DNA from: Bryobacteraceae bacterium
Lineage (GTDB): Bacteria > Acidobacteriota > Terriglobia > Bryobacterales > Bryobacteraceae
Direction of reading: 5' to 3'
NCBI GenBank assembly: GCA_025928545.1
Contig: JAICJH010000001.1
Coordinates: forward strand, 124,001-188,000
Length of the DNA: 64,000 nucleotides
Positions 54,174 through 62,771 of this stretch are shown piece by piece. The notes below the pieces were generated by a model. It did not search any database. It was not told the DNA's origin and worked only from the letters and a program-made list of their open reading frames with translations. How positions within the stretch are numbered: position 1 is the first letter of the stretch; each line of letters begins with the position of its first letter. A program made the position numbers and the translations under genes.

Positions 54174-56539
54174 ATTTTTCTTTGCAGAACCTGCAGAAGC
54201 TGTTCCAGCTGCCTGCCGAGGTTCTGGAAACCGGCCTCAACACGCTGAGCGAAGGCGCGCGCACGCTTCAGACCACGCTTGAGGGCCTTTCCGGCCAGGG
54301 CTCGTATGCAGCGAAACACGAAGCGCCGCTGAAGGGTCCGCAGAATCTCGACAGCGCGCTGGCGGAGTTTGCCAATCAGCTCGTGCGCATCGGGCGCACC
54401 ACTCGTCCGGATTCCGACGACCTCCTGACAACCGCGAAAGAAGCCGTTGCCTCGGCGCGGCGCAGCTTCGGGTATATCGATGCGTCCGATCCACGCTCGG
54501 CGGCCCTGGCCCTGGCTCTGCCGCTCTCCGCCGCGGGCATGGTTGCTGAGAGCATGCTGCGCGGTCTGGTTTTCTTCAATATTCTGGGGCCGAAGCGCTT
54601 TCCGAAGTCGACGCTGGATTTCATGGAGTCCACCTCCGATATCGCGCCTTTCGTACGGCTGCAGTACAACGACCTGATCGAACGCCATCGCGAACGGCTT
54701 GCCAAAGCGCCGGACGATGCGGCGACGCGCCGCGAACTCGGCCGGGTGTATATCAAGTGCGGACGCTATGCGGATGCCATCGATGAGTTGCAGGCCGCGG
54801 GCAAAGATGCAGCCGTGCGGGCGAACGCGATGTACGATTCCTGCGTCGCGCATTATCGCGCCGGCAAATTCAACGGAGCCATTCAGGACGGCGTGGAGGC
54901 TCTCACCGCCAATCCCGATAACGAGCGGGCGCGCTACTGGCTGTGGCTGGCGGCGCAACAGGTCGGCGGTTATCCGGAAACCGTACCTGGGCGCTTCCGC
55001 ATGGACCTGCGCGCCGGGATGGCGCCCACCAATCTTCACTACGAAAACATTGCCGCACAGATCGGACTGAACAAGACCAGCGGCGGCCGCGGCACCGCTG
55101 TCTTCGATTACAACAACGACGGGCTGCCGGACATCGCCATCACGTCGGCTCACGGCGGCACGAGCCTTTACCGCAACAACGGCGACGGCACCTTCACCGA
55201 CGTTTCCATCGAATCAGGACTCGATCAGGCGGTCAACGGCTTTTCGATTATCGCGGGCGATTACGATAACGACGGCTTTACCGATCTCTACATCACACGC
55301 CTGGGTTGGTATGCCGGAGACGGCACGCTCTTCCACAACAACGGCGATGGCACGTTTACCGATGTCACCGCGCAGGCCGGCCTCGCCACGTGGGGCCCGT
55401 GCTTTTCCGCCTCATGGGTGGATTACGATTGCGACGGGTACCTGGACCTCTTCATCCCGAACAACGCGGGCGGCGTTTTCGACCGCCACATTCCCAACCG
55501 GCTGTTCCACAACAACGGCGACGGAACATTTACCGATGTGACGAATGAATCCGGCGTGGGCGGATTGATGCCCGCCATCGGGTCCTCATGGGGCGACTAC
55601 AACAACGACGGCTTTCCCGATTTGTTCGTCAGCGCGCTGGGCCATGCGCAGCTGCTGCGGAATAACGGCGACGGAACTTTCACCGATGTCAGCGCCGCTG
55701 CCGGTCTGACAGACCCATCCATCGGCACCGTCTGTGCGTGGTGCGATTACGATAACGACGGCTGGCTCGATGTTGCGCAGTATGTGTGGTCGGAGTATGA
55801 AGACATCATCCACACAATGAAAACCGGCCATGGCCCCGATGACGGCAAGCCGCTCCGGATTTATCACAACAATCGCGACGGCACGTTCACGCTGAAAGAC
55901 CGCGAACTGGGTCTCGATGGCTGCTGGGGCACGATGAGCGGGTCGTTCGGCGATCTTGACAACGATGGCAACCTGGATTTCGTGCTGGGTAACGGCGCGC
56001 CGCCGATGGACAGGATCGAGCCGCTGGTAATCCTCCAGAGCGACGGCGCGAAGTTCCGCAACGTAACATTCTCGGCAGGCCTGCCGTTCACAGGGAAGAG
56101 CCATGGGGCCAACTGCGCCGATCTGTTCGGCGATGGACGCCTCTCGATCATCGTTGCCGCGGGTGGTTTATATCCGGGCGACCTGATGACCAGCACTGTC
56201 TTCTGCCCGAAAGAGCGGCCCGGCAATTATCTGAACGTGAGACTGAAGGGCACGAAATGCAATCGCGATGCGATCGGTGCCCGCGTTACTTTGCTGACGG
56301 GAGACCGGCGGCAGATGCGCGAAGTGGGGGGCGGCACCAATTTCGGTTGTCTGCCCACTGAACAGCATTTCGGTCTGGGCGAAGGCAAGGAGATCGCGGC
56401 GGTGGAAATCCGCTGGCCCGGCGGCGACACGCAGCGGGTGGAGAACCCGCCCGTCAACGCCACAATCAGTATCACTGAGGGTCAACCTGGATTCAGGAAA
56501 TTGAGATTCCCCAAGGCAAAGGTCCGCCACAAAACCTAA
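54170..56539 (+). CDS. FG-GAP/VCBS repeat protein with ASPIC/UnbV domain, cassette 2
   Basis: 789 residues, colinear with the gene at 48385: helical N-terminus (SLQNLQKLFQLPAEVLETGL), TPR-like GRYADAIDELQAAGK, then FG-GAP repeats (FDYNNDGLPDIAI, YDNDGFTDLYIT, NNGDGTFTDV) and a C-terminal ASPIC/UnbV domain with EQHFGLGEGKEIAAVEIRWP. As in the first copy there is no signal peptide. Conserved features include GCWGTMSGSFGDLDNDGNLD and LPFTGKSHGANCADLFGDGR. The two copies are clearly diverged at sequence level, so the duplication is old or the pair is maintained for distinct roles. Confidence 0.88.
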   Translation: MNFSLQNLQKLFQLPAEVLETGLNTLSEGARTLQTTLEGLSGQGSYAAKHEAPLKGPQNLDSALAEFANQLVRIGRTTRPDSDDLLTTAKEAVASARRSFGYIDASDPRSAALALALPLSAAGMVAESMLRGLVFFNILGPKRFPKSTLDFMESTSDIAPFVRLQYNDLIERHRERLAKAPDDAATRRELGRVYIKCGRYADAIDELQAAGKDAAVRANAMYDSCVAHYRAGKFNGAIQDGVEALTANPDNERARYWLWLAAQQVGGYPETVPGRFRMDLRAGMAPTNLHYENIAAQIGLNKTSGGRGTAVFDYNNDGLPDIAITSAHGGTSLYRNNGDGTFTDVSIESGLDQAVNGFSIIAGDYDNDGFTDLYITRLGWYAGDGTLFHNNGDGTFTDVTAQAGLATWGPCFSASWVDYDCDGYLDLFIPNNAGGVFDRHIPNRLFHNNGDGTFTDVTNESGVGGLMPAIGSSWGDYNNDGFPDLFVSALGHAQLLRNNGDGTFTDVSAAAGLTDPSIGTVCAWCDYDNDGWLDVAQYVWSEYEDIIHTMKTGHGPDDGKPLRIYHNNRDGTFTLKDRELGLDGCWGTMSGSFGDLDNDGNLDFVLGNGAPPMDRIEPLVILQSDGAKFRNVTFSAGLPFTGKSHGANCADLFGDGRLSIIVAAGGLYPGDLMTSTVFCPKERPGNYLNVRLKGTKCNRDAIGARVTLLTGDRRQMREVGGGTNFGCLPTEQHFGLGEGKEIAAVEIRWPGGDTQRVENPPVNATISITEGQPGFRKLRFPKAKVRHKT

Positions 56540-56841
56540 AACCGGCCCGCTGTAACGGAATCACCCAAGCAGACATCGCAGCCGTAACTGCAATGTGCGA
56601 TTCGAAGGGCAAAACGTTTCACGTTAACCGAATAAATAATCATGAGCGATTCCGATTGCCAACGTATCGCAAGTTAGCTGCAGTTTGAGTTGCAAAACGC
56701 GCCTTAAAATGTATTGACAGACGTCTATGGTCAAACGATAATCGATATTACACTAACGGCAGGATTAACTTCCCGATGTCCGTCGGGATGCCGTAGTTGG
56801 CAGTCAAAATCAAATTCATATTGCCGGAGCCAAAGAATACG
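56540..56841. other. Intergenic region with strong promoter and leader
   Basis: 302 bases. No coding potential seen. It contains the near-consensus promoter at 56714-56742 and, in the leader, a small CCCGA/TCGGG hairpin (56772-56787). Nothing resembling a known riboswitch was recognised. Confidence 0.6.
56714..56742 (+). promoter_or_regulatory. Near-consensus sigma70-type promoter
   Basis: TTGACA (56714-56719), a 17-base spacer and GATAAT (56737-56742): a perfect -35 and five of six -10 bases. The start would be near 56749, leaving an approx. 93-base leader before the ATG at 56842. Likely drives the secreted-protein/GMC/FadL cluster. Confidence 0.8.
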
Positions 56842-57654
56842 ATGAAACGAGCAAACGTCTTTTTGGGATGCGCCGGGTTGTTTTTACTGGGCACTTGTGC
56901 AACGGTTCAGGGGGCGACGATTACCTGCTCCACCGCCGATTACAACGGTACCTATGCTTTCATCACCACAGGAAATTTCCTGCAGTTGCCTCCGGCCGCG
57001 GCGGCGCTGCTCGGCAGCTTCGCTCAGGCGGGTGTTTTCATCAGCGATGGCCTGGGTCATGTCACGATTCAATCCAACGCAAGCTATAACGGTTTGTTTC
57101 TGCCTGCCAACGTACCGGGCACCTACACGGTCAACCCGGATTGCACCACGGTCTTTAAAGTGACCCTTCCTCCGCCGCTGTCGATTCCATCCACGTTTTC
57201 TGGTGTATTGAGCGGCGACAACCGCTCGATGGCGCTGGTCATCAGCGACCCTCCGGGAACGGTGGTCATCGGGACGCATGTGAAACAGGACATCCGGTTC
57301 TGCGGGACATCGACTTTCAGCGGATCCTATGCGCTCGATATTGGCGGCGCTCTCGCGGGGACGTCCTCACAGGCTGGCCCCTTCCGCCGGGTGGGAAGGC
57401 TGGTCGCTGACGGCGCGGGCAAGTTCACGGCGAAGACTATAGCAGACTACGCCGGCACTTCGGTGGCGGAGGATCTCACCGGGACGTACAGTGTCAGCGG
57501 GGACTGTGGAATTACGCTGACCTATAAACCGGACAGCGGTTCGAATGCGATCAATCTCGGCGGATATCTGGCGGGACACGGTGATGTAGCAATGATTATG
57601 ATCACCACTTCCGGGTGGGCGGTTTCCGGGAGCCTGAAGGCTCAGCAGCCCTAA
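56842..57654 (+). CDS. Secreted two-domain beta-rich protein of unknown function
   Basis: 270 residues from ATG 56842, with a signal peptide (NVFLGCAGLFLLGTCATVQG). Two homologous halves: CSTADYNGTYAFITTGNFLQ ... FISDGLGHVTI ... GTYTVNPDCTTVFKV, and CGTSTFSGSYALDIGGALAG ... VADGAGKFTAKTI ... GTYSVSGDCGITLTY. Each half is about 130 residues, all-beta, with one Cys at the start and one in G-x-x-C, perhaps a disulphide. Related in style to repeats in the proteins at 24827-28726. First gene behind the strong promoter. Confidence 0.83.
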   Translation: MKRANVFLGCAGLFLLGTCATVQGATITCSTADYNGTYAFITTGNFLQLPPAAAALLGSFAQAGVFISDGLGHVTIQSNASYNGLFLPANVPGTYTVNPDCTTVFKVTLPPPLSIPSTFSGVLSGDNRSMALVISDPPGTVVIGTHVKQDIRFCGTSTFSGSYALDIGGALAGTSSQAGPFRRVGRLVADGAGKFTAKTIADYAGTSVAEDLTGTYSVSGDCGITLTYKPDSGSNAINLGGYLAGHGDVAMIMITTSGWAVSGSLKAQQP

Positions 57655-57737
57655 GCGCGTAATCGCAAGGGCCTGCATTGCGGCGGACACGGCCAGTCCA
57701 TTTGCTGACTGTTTCCAGGGCGAAGGATAAACAATCT

Positions 57738-58670
57738 ATGCGCGGTATTCTTTCAATCTGCAGGCGTTTCCTGATTCTGGCGGTTTGTGCCGGTATTCCA
57801 GGGGCATTCGCCCAGTTCGGCGGTCGAACGAACGAAGTTGTCCTCTATCTGGTCAACACTAAGGGAAGCCCCACTCCGCAAATCGTTCCGTCTTCCACAG
57901 TTAATACGGCAACGGGTTTCACGGTCATCGACCCAACGGCGCAAACGCCCGTTCCGTTCGGTCCGAATTTCGCCGGTGAATTCTACGTCAATCTCCACAA
58001 CGAGTCGAACGACAATTTTCGCTACATCATTCAGAAGGAAGGCATCGTCACCCAGCACAATACGTTCCTGGGGCCGGGAAAGCTGCTGATCGCGCAGGGC
58101 ATCGACCGGCTGCTGATCCCGACCCAGACGGATCCGACCGATCTGACTGCCGGCCTCTACGCGCCATTCCCGCAGGGAGTTGATTTTGGCCCCGAAGTTC
58201 CGGAAGTGGAAGCGCACTCTTTCCTCTGGACGCCCGCTTCGGTGTTCCCTCTGCTTCAACCGGCGGACCCAGGCTATCGCAGCCCGCTCGACCCGCCCGG
58301 CAAGGATGGCAGCCAGTATGTGCTGTCGTTGGGAACGTTTGACGCATTGGTTCAGTGGATCGGGTGGAACGTGACATATCCGAATGTCGGCTGGCCGTGG
58401 GGAATCGACTCGCGGTTGATCGAGACCGATGCTGTGTTGGGCGCGACAGTAAGAATGGTGCGGCTGCGGCCCGGGAAAAAAACTCCGACTTTCCGGATCG
58501 CCGCCAACACGCACATCGCGGTGTTGTCTGGTAGTGTTCAAATTACTCCGGCAAACGGCAAAGCGATAACTTTAAAAGCTAATCAGTATGCATTTGTTCC
58601 TAACGGATTCGCCATTTCGCTCGCCAACCCGATTGCCTATACGGGCCCGACCACGTTGCCTTCGTTTTAG
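57738..58670 (+). CDS. Secreted protein with cupin-like C-terminus
   Basis: 310 residues from ATG 57738, with a signal peptide ending GAFAQ. The middle is unassigned (FYVNLHNESNDNFRYIIQKE, HSFLWTPASVFPLLQPADPG). The last approx. 75 residues (VRMVRLRPGKKTPTFRIAAN, HIAVLSGSVQITPANGK, LKANQYAFVPNGFAISLAN) look like a cupin barrel, but the metal-binding His pattern is not obvious. Second gene of the cluster, 83 bases after the first. Confidence 0.8.
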   Translation: MRGILSICRRFLILAVCAGIPGAFAQFGGRTNEVVLYLVNTKGSPTPQIVPSSTVNTATGFTVIDPTAQTPVPFGPNFAGEFYVNLHNESNDNFRYIIQKEGIVTQHNTFLGPGKLLIAQGIDRLLIPTQTDPTDLTAGLYAPFPQGVDFGPEVPEVEAHSFLWTPASVFPLLQPADPGYRSPLDPPGKDGSQYVLSLGTFDALVQWIGWNVTYPNVGWPWGIDSRLIETDAVLGATVRMVRLRPGKKTPTFRIAANTHIAVLSGSVQITPANGKAITLKANQYAFVPNGFAISLANPIAYTGPTTLPSF

Positions 58671-58803
58671 GAGAGTGGTTTTTATGTCGTAGCAGACGGC
58701 AGGTTACGCTCGGCCGATCTGAATGAAAGGGCAGTTCAAAGAGCTGTTCCGCAATTGTTTGAGACTGGTCTCGGCCAGTATGGATTCTTAGCTGGAGGAA
58801 GAT

Positions 58804-60483
58804 TTGGCGGACACTTACGACGTAATCATCTGCGGCGCTGGTTCGGGAGGCGGCTTTATGGCTGGCCAGATTGCTCCCAATGGGTCCGTCTTGATTCTCG
58901 ACGCGGGTCCGCATTTTGCGGAACCGGCGAATCCGGGAACGGGGGTTCTGTCCCGGCGAACGTTATCGACCCAGATGAGCCTCGGGACCTGGATCCCATC
59001 CAGCAAAGCGAGCAACCGGGGCAGCGTTTTCTATTCCTATCCGATGTACATGGATACTTCGAATCCGTTTACGTCAACCGCCCAGCACGAAGCGAGAATT
59101 GTGGGGGGAGGATCTGCGGTCAACGTGGGCGCGTGGCTGCGGCCGAGGCTGGTGGACTGGGATGGCTTCTCTTCCGAAACCGGCGTGCAGGGCTGGACGA
59201 AGTATGACTTCGAGCCGCATTTTCAGCGGGCCGAGCGCATCCTGAACGTTCATCGCGATGCGCGCGCGTACTGGAACAAAGCGAGTGTGCTTTACGAGCA
59301 GGCCGCGCTGAGCATGGGGATTCCGGTATTTGAAACGGCATCGAACCGGAAAAACTGCATCTTCTGCGGACACCGCCTCAATGCCGGCATGCCGTGCAAA
59401 TACGACTCCCTGATGGGAACTCATCTGACCCAGATCCCGAAGGCTATTGCAGCCGGCGCAACTCTGATTCCCAACGCCACGGTGACCCGGATCAACGTTA
59501 CGAATAAGGTTGCCACGGGCGTTACCTATACGGTCAACGGCCAGACGTTTACCGCCAATGCCAGAAAGCTGGTTGTGGTCGCGGCTGGTGCAATGGGCAC
59601 GCCTCTCATTCTTCGCGACTCCGGTGTTCACCTGACGAACCCGAATGTCGGAATGTATTTACGCGCTCATCCGGGCGTACCGATGGACGTTCTGATGCCC
59701 GGTGAGGACTGGAACACGGATCGCGGTTATCAGTGGAATTGCCACCATCACGTAATGGATCGGACCGGGCAGCCAACGGATGCCGTGGTTCACGTCAGCG
59801 CCGGATTCATGGCGACCACGATGTGGGTTGCGGCCGCCTTCCAGATAGGTCTGTTCGGCACGCCCTACAAAAATGTGATGCGGCAGTGGAGGCAACGTGC
59901 CGGAGCATTTATCTTCGCGATGAAACCCGCGATCACCGGACGAGTGACAGGCACGATCGCCAATCCGATCATTCTTTACCCAATCACCGATCCTACCGGA
60001 GTTCTCGAACCCAAAACGATGAACGACCTTCTCGCCGCCATCGAGCAGGTTGCCGCGGTGTACAAGAAGCTCGGTGCGTTTTCGACGTTTCCGAATCCGA
60101 CCGTGCCGACTTCTGTCCTCAAGCAGCAGATCAGCCTGTTCGTCACCACGTCCGGCGCCCTGCACCCTCAGGGAACCTGCCGCGCAGGTTCGGGACCCGC
60201 GAATTCAGTCGTTGACACCAACTGCATGTCGTGGGATATCGGCAATCTGATGATTAACGATGCGAGCGTCATCCCCAATGCCTTGAGTGCTAATCCAAAT
60301 GCCATGATCATGGCGGTTTCGAGCCGCGCTTCGGATTTCGTGAACCGTCAGATTCTGGGCGCCGCGTCGGCTCCAACCGCGAACGATGAAATGGTTGCGC
60401 TGGCGCGGGCAAAACGAGAGGCTGCGGAACGAGAAGCAGCCGCACGGGAAGCCGCGGACAGACAGGGGGCGCACCGTGATTGA
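58804..60483 (+). CDS. GMC-family FAD-dependent oxidoreductase
   Basis: 559 residues from TTG 58804, with GGAGG five bases before. FAD-binding GAGSGGG (11-17) and ILDAGPHF; GMC signature GGGSAVNVGAWLRP; the catalytic His in ALHPQGTCRAG near the C-terminus. A Cys group (CIFCGHRLNAGMPC) fits the dehydrogenase branch that passes electrons to a partner rather than to O2. No export signal of its own; the next product has a Tat signal and could carry it out. A charged Ala/Arg/Glu tail follows (KREAAEREAAAREAA). Substrate may be a long-chain alcohol, given the FadL neighbour (inference). Confidence 0.88.
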   Translation: MADTYDVIICGAGSGGGFMAGQIAPNGSVLILDAGPHFAEPANPGTGVLSRRTLSTQMSLGTWIPSSKASNRGSVFYSYPMYMDTSNPFTSTAQHEARIVGGGSAVNVGAWLRPRLVDWDGFSSETGVQGWTKYDFEPHFQRAERILNVHRDARAYWNKASVLYEQAALSMGIPVFETASNRKNCIFCGHRLNAGMPCKYDSLMGTHLTQIPKAIAAGATLIPNATVTRINVTNKVATGVTYTVNGQTFTANARKLVVVAAGAMGTPLILRDSGVHLTNPNVGMYLRAHPGVPMDVLMPGEDWNTDRGYQWNCHHHVMDRTGQPTDAVVHVSAGFMATTMWVAAAFQIGLFGTPYKNVMRQWRQRAGAFIFAMKPAITGRVTGTIANPIILYPITDPTGVLEPKTMNDLLAAIEQVAAVYKKLGAFSTFPNPTVPTSVLKQQISLFVTTSGALHPQGTCRAGSGPANSVVDTNCMSWDIGNLMINDASVIPNALSANPNAMIMAVSSRASDFVNRQILGAASAPTANDEMVALARAKREAAEREAAAREAADRQGAHRD

Positions 60484-61192
60484 TCCACGCCAGGCATTTC
60501 TCGCCATGGACAGCGCTCTGTCCCGGCGCGCGTTTTTTGGCCGCGTGTTCAAGGGAATGGCTGTCGGCGCCGGGACTTTGGCCGCGCTCGATCAGTTCGG
60601 GCCGCGATTGTTCGGACAGGCTCAGACCGTGCAGCAACAGTACGACACCGGTCTCAAGATCGTAAGCGCCTTCGGACAAATGGTAATCCCTGTCGATCAC
60701 GATTCCGGGTGGGCCACTTTCGAACCCGATATCACTGTTTACGCGCTCGATGTTTACATTCGCCAGGTTTTCAACCTGGGGGTCGATCTGGCATTCAACG
60801 GTTATCTCCAGGCTGTCAACTCTTTCAACACGATTCCGCCGCTGATTGCCTACGGCCCGGAATTCCTGAGCATGGACGTTCCTACCAGATCGCAGTACCT
60901 GACCGATATTCTGATTGGGAACTTTGAGAATAACGGAGTGCAGGACATTGTGGCATTCGCCGGGGTTTTCATGCTGCTGGCGACCAAGATGGTTTTCTTC
61001 CAGAACTTTCCCCATCATCTGGCCAATCCGAATTCCGAATTCCAGAACGTCCTGGGGAACACGCCGAACACCGCCTGGGACATGGTGAGATACCGCGGCC
61101 CGGTCCTCGCCCCCGAGGAGGCGGCCTTGCGCGCGGCCGCCGCAAATGCTCCCGAGCTTCCGGGGGTGGATTTGCGCAATCCATTTATTTAA
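60476..61192 (+). CDS. Tat-exported small-subunit-like partner of the GMC oxidoreductase
   Basis: 238 residues from GTG 60476, overlapping the GMC stop by eight bases, with AGGGGG six bases upstream. The N-terminus SRRAFFGRVFKGMAVGAG is a twin-arginine signal. The mature part resembles gluconate 2-dehydrogenase subunit 3-type proteins in size and helical nature (LKIVSAFGQMVIPVDHDSG), which accompany GMC large subunits in periplasmic dehydrogenases. No haem motif is present, so a cytochrome would be needed from elsewhere. Confidence 0.82.
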   Translation: MIDPRQAFLAMDSALSRRAFFGRVFKGMAVGAGTLAALDQFGPRLFGQAQTVQQQYDTGLKIVSAFGQMVIPVDHDSGWATFEPDITVYALDVYIRQVFNLGVDLAFNGYLQAVNSFNTIPPLIAYGPEFLSMDVPTRSQYLTDILIGNFENNGVQDIVAFAGVFMLLATKMVFFQNFPHHLANPNSEFQNVLGNTPNTAWDMVRYRGPVLAPEEAALRAAAANAPELPGVDLRNPFI

Positions 61193-61326
61193 CTTGCTTG
61201 CCGCTGAGCGAACGGAGTGTCGATAAGGATGAGGGTTCGAGCAATAGTTATGTGGAAAGCGATTTTGACTGGCGCGCGTCCGGTGACAGGAAACCGTCGA
61301 CCCGGTTTCGGCAAGGTCGGCGACTA

Positions 61327-62766
61327 ATGCGCCTACGGACCGCGACAGTATTGCTTATTTGCAGTCTGAGCGGCGCCCAATGGGCGCATGGCTCGGCATT
61401 CGCCATTAATGAGCTTGGTGTCAGAGCGATGGGAATGGGAGGCGCATTTGCCGCGACTGCCGATGATGCTTCGGCCATTTTCTATAATCCCGCCGGCATT
61501 GCGTTTCAAAAGGGCAATCAGATGGAATCGGACCTGATGGCTGTCATCGGTCTTTTTCGCTTTTTCCCCAGTGATCAACCGACTGGCCAGATCGTCCCGT
61601 CAAACGGGTTCAGTGGTCTGGTGAAGCCCCACTTCATTCCGGTCGGCGGCATGTACATGACTCACCCGCTCACCCCCAAATTCACTCTTGGGTTCGGGGT
61701 TTTCGTTCCTTTCGGCCTCGCCTCAAATTTTGAAAACTTCCATGACGGCGATCCGGCCATAACCAAATATCCTGGCCGTTATGCCGGTGATCGCGCGGCA
61801 TTGCAGGAATACTGGTTCCAGCCGACAGTGGCATACCGCCTCTCTGAGAACAGCAGCATCTCCGTTGGCATTGCGTTTGTCCATACGCATATTTTTCTTC
61901 AGCAGAGCATTCTGAATCCGCTGACGGACGGCAAGGATTTCGGAAAAGCGTTCGCCTCCACCATCTTCCCCAATATCGATCCAACTCTGGCTGCGGCGTC
62001 TATCGCGCGGCTCCTGCCCGAAGGCCGCTCGCGTGCCGCTGCCACTGCCAACTCGCCAGGCTTCGCCGCCGGCTATATGTACAAGCATCCGGGCTCGAAG
62101 ACGAACATCGGACTCAGCTGGCGCAGTGCGGTCGCCAACCACCTGCACGGCGATGCCGCTTTTGCTTTTCTCCCCGGTGCGGCTCTTCCTCAGTTCCTTC
62201 CCTCGGGCACGACGATGAATACGCTCTTCCCGAATCAAAAGATCAGCGGCACTTTCACCACTCCTGCGACATATACCATGGGCATCTCGAATTCGGCGTT
62301 CCATAACACGACGGTCGAAGCCGATTTTGAAGTGCAGGACTTCCACCGCTTTAAGGATTTCCCGATCAATTTTTCGCAGGCTTCCAAAGACACCGGGACT
62401 CCCGCCGAACAGCGCCTGATTTTCAACTTCAGCAATTCGTACATCTTTAAGCTCGGCCTGGAAAAGCGGCTTCAGAAAATCACAGCTGTGCGCGTGGGCT
62501 ATTCGTACGACCATTCGCCGGTCCCTGACGAAAGCGTCAGTGCGCTGTTCCCCGACAGCAACCGCAATAGCTTTACGTTTGGGCTTTCGCAGGTCCGCGG
62601 CAACCTTGAGTTCAGCGCCTATTATCAGGCGATGTTTTTCATGGATCGTGTCACCAACGTCGCGGCCAATGCCAATCAGTTCACGAACGGCGACTATTCC
62701 AACTTCGCCCATCTGGCCGGACTCGGCCTGCGGATTTTCCCAGGTGGCCGCGTGGCGACTAAATAA
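61327..62766 (+). CDS. OmpP1/FadL-family outer-membrane transporter
   Basis: 479 residues from ATG 61327, which begins the signal peptide (TATVLLICSLSGAQWAHGS). The FadL hallmark MGMGGAFAATADDASAIFYN and PAGIA follows directly; HPLTPKFTLGFGVFVPFG and repeating amphipathic strands continue to a final strand GLGLRIFPGGRV. FadL porins take up hydrophobic compounds such as fatty acids, alkanes and aromatics. This supports a hydrophobic-substrate role for the adjacent GMC dehydrogenase. Confidence 0.9.
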   Translation: MRLRTATVLLICSLSGAQWAHGSAFAINELGVRAMGMGGAFAATADDASAIFYNPAGIAFQKGNQMESDLMAVIGLFRFFPSDQPTGQIVPSNGFSGLVKPHFIPVGGMYMTHPLTPKFTLGFGVFVPFGLASNFENFHDGDPAITKYPGRYAGDRAALQEYWFQPTVAYRLSENSSISVGIAFVHTHIFLQQSILNPLTDGKDFGKAFASTIFPNIDPTLAAASIARLLPEGRSRAAATANSPGFAAGYMYKHPGSKTNIGLSWRSAVANHLHGDAAFAFLPGAALPQFLPSGTTMNTLFPNQKISGTFTTPATYTMGISNSAFHNTTVEADFEVQDFHRFKDFPINFSQASKDTGTPAEQRLIFNFSNSYIFKLGLEKRLQKITAVRVGYSYDHSPVPDESVSALFPDSNRNSFTFGLSQVRGNLEFSAYYQAMFFMDRVTNVAANANQFTNGDYSNFAHLAGLGLRIFPGGRVATK

Positions 62767-62771
62767 TGCCA

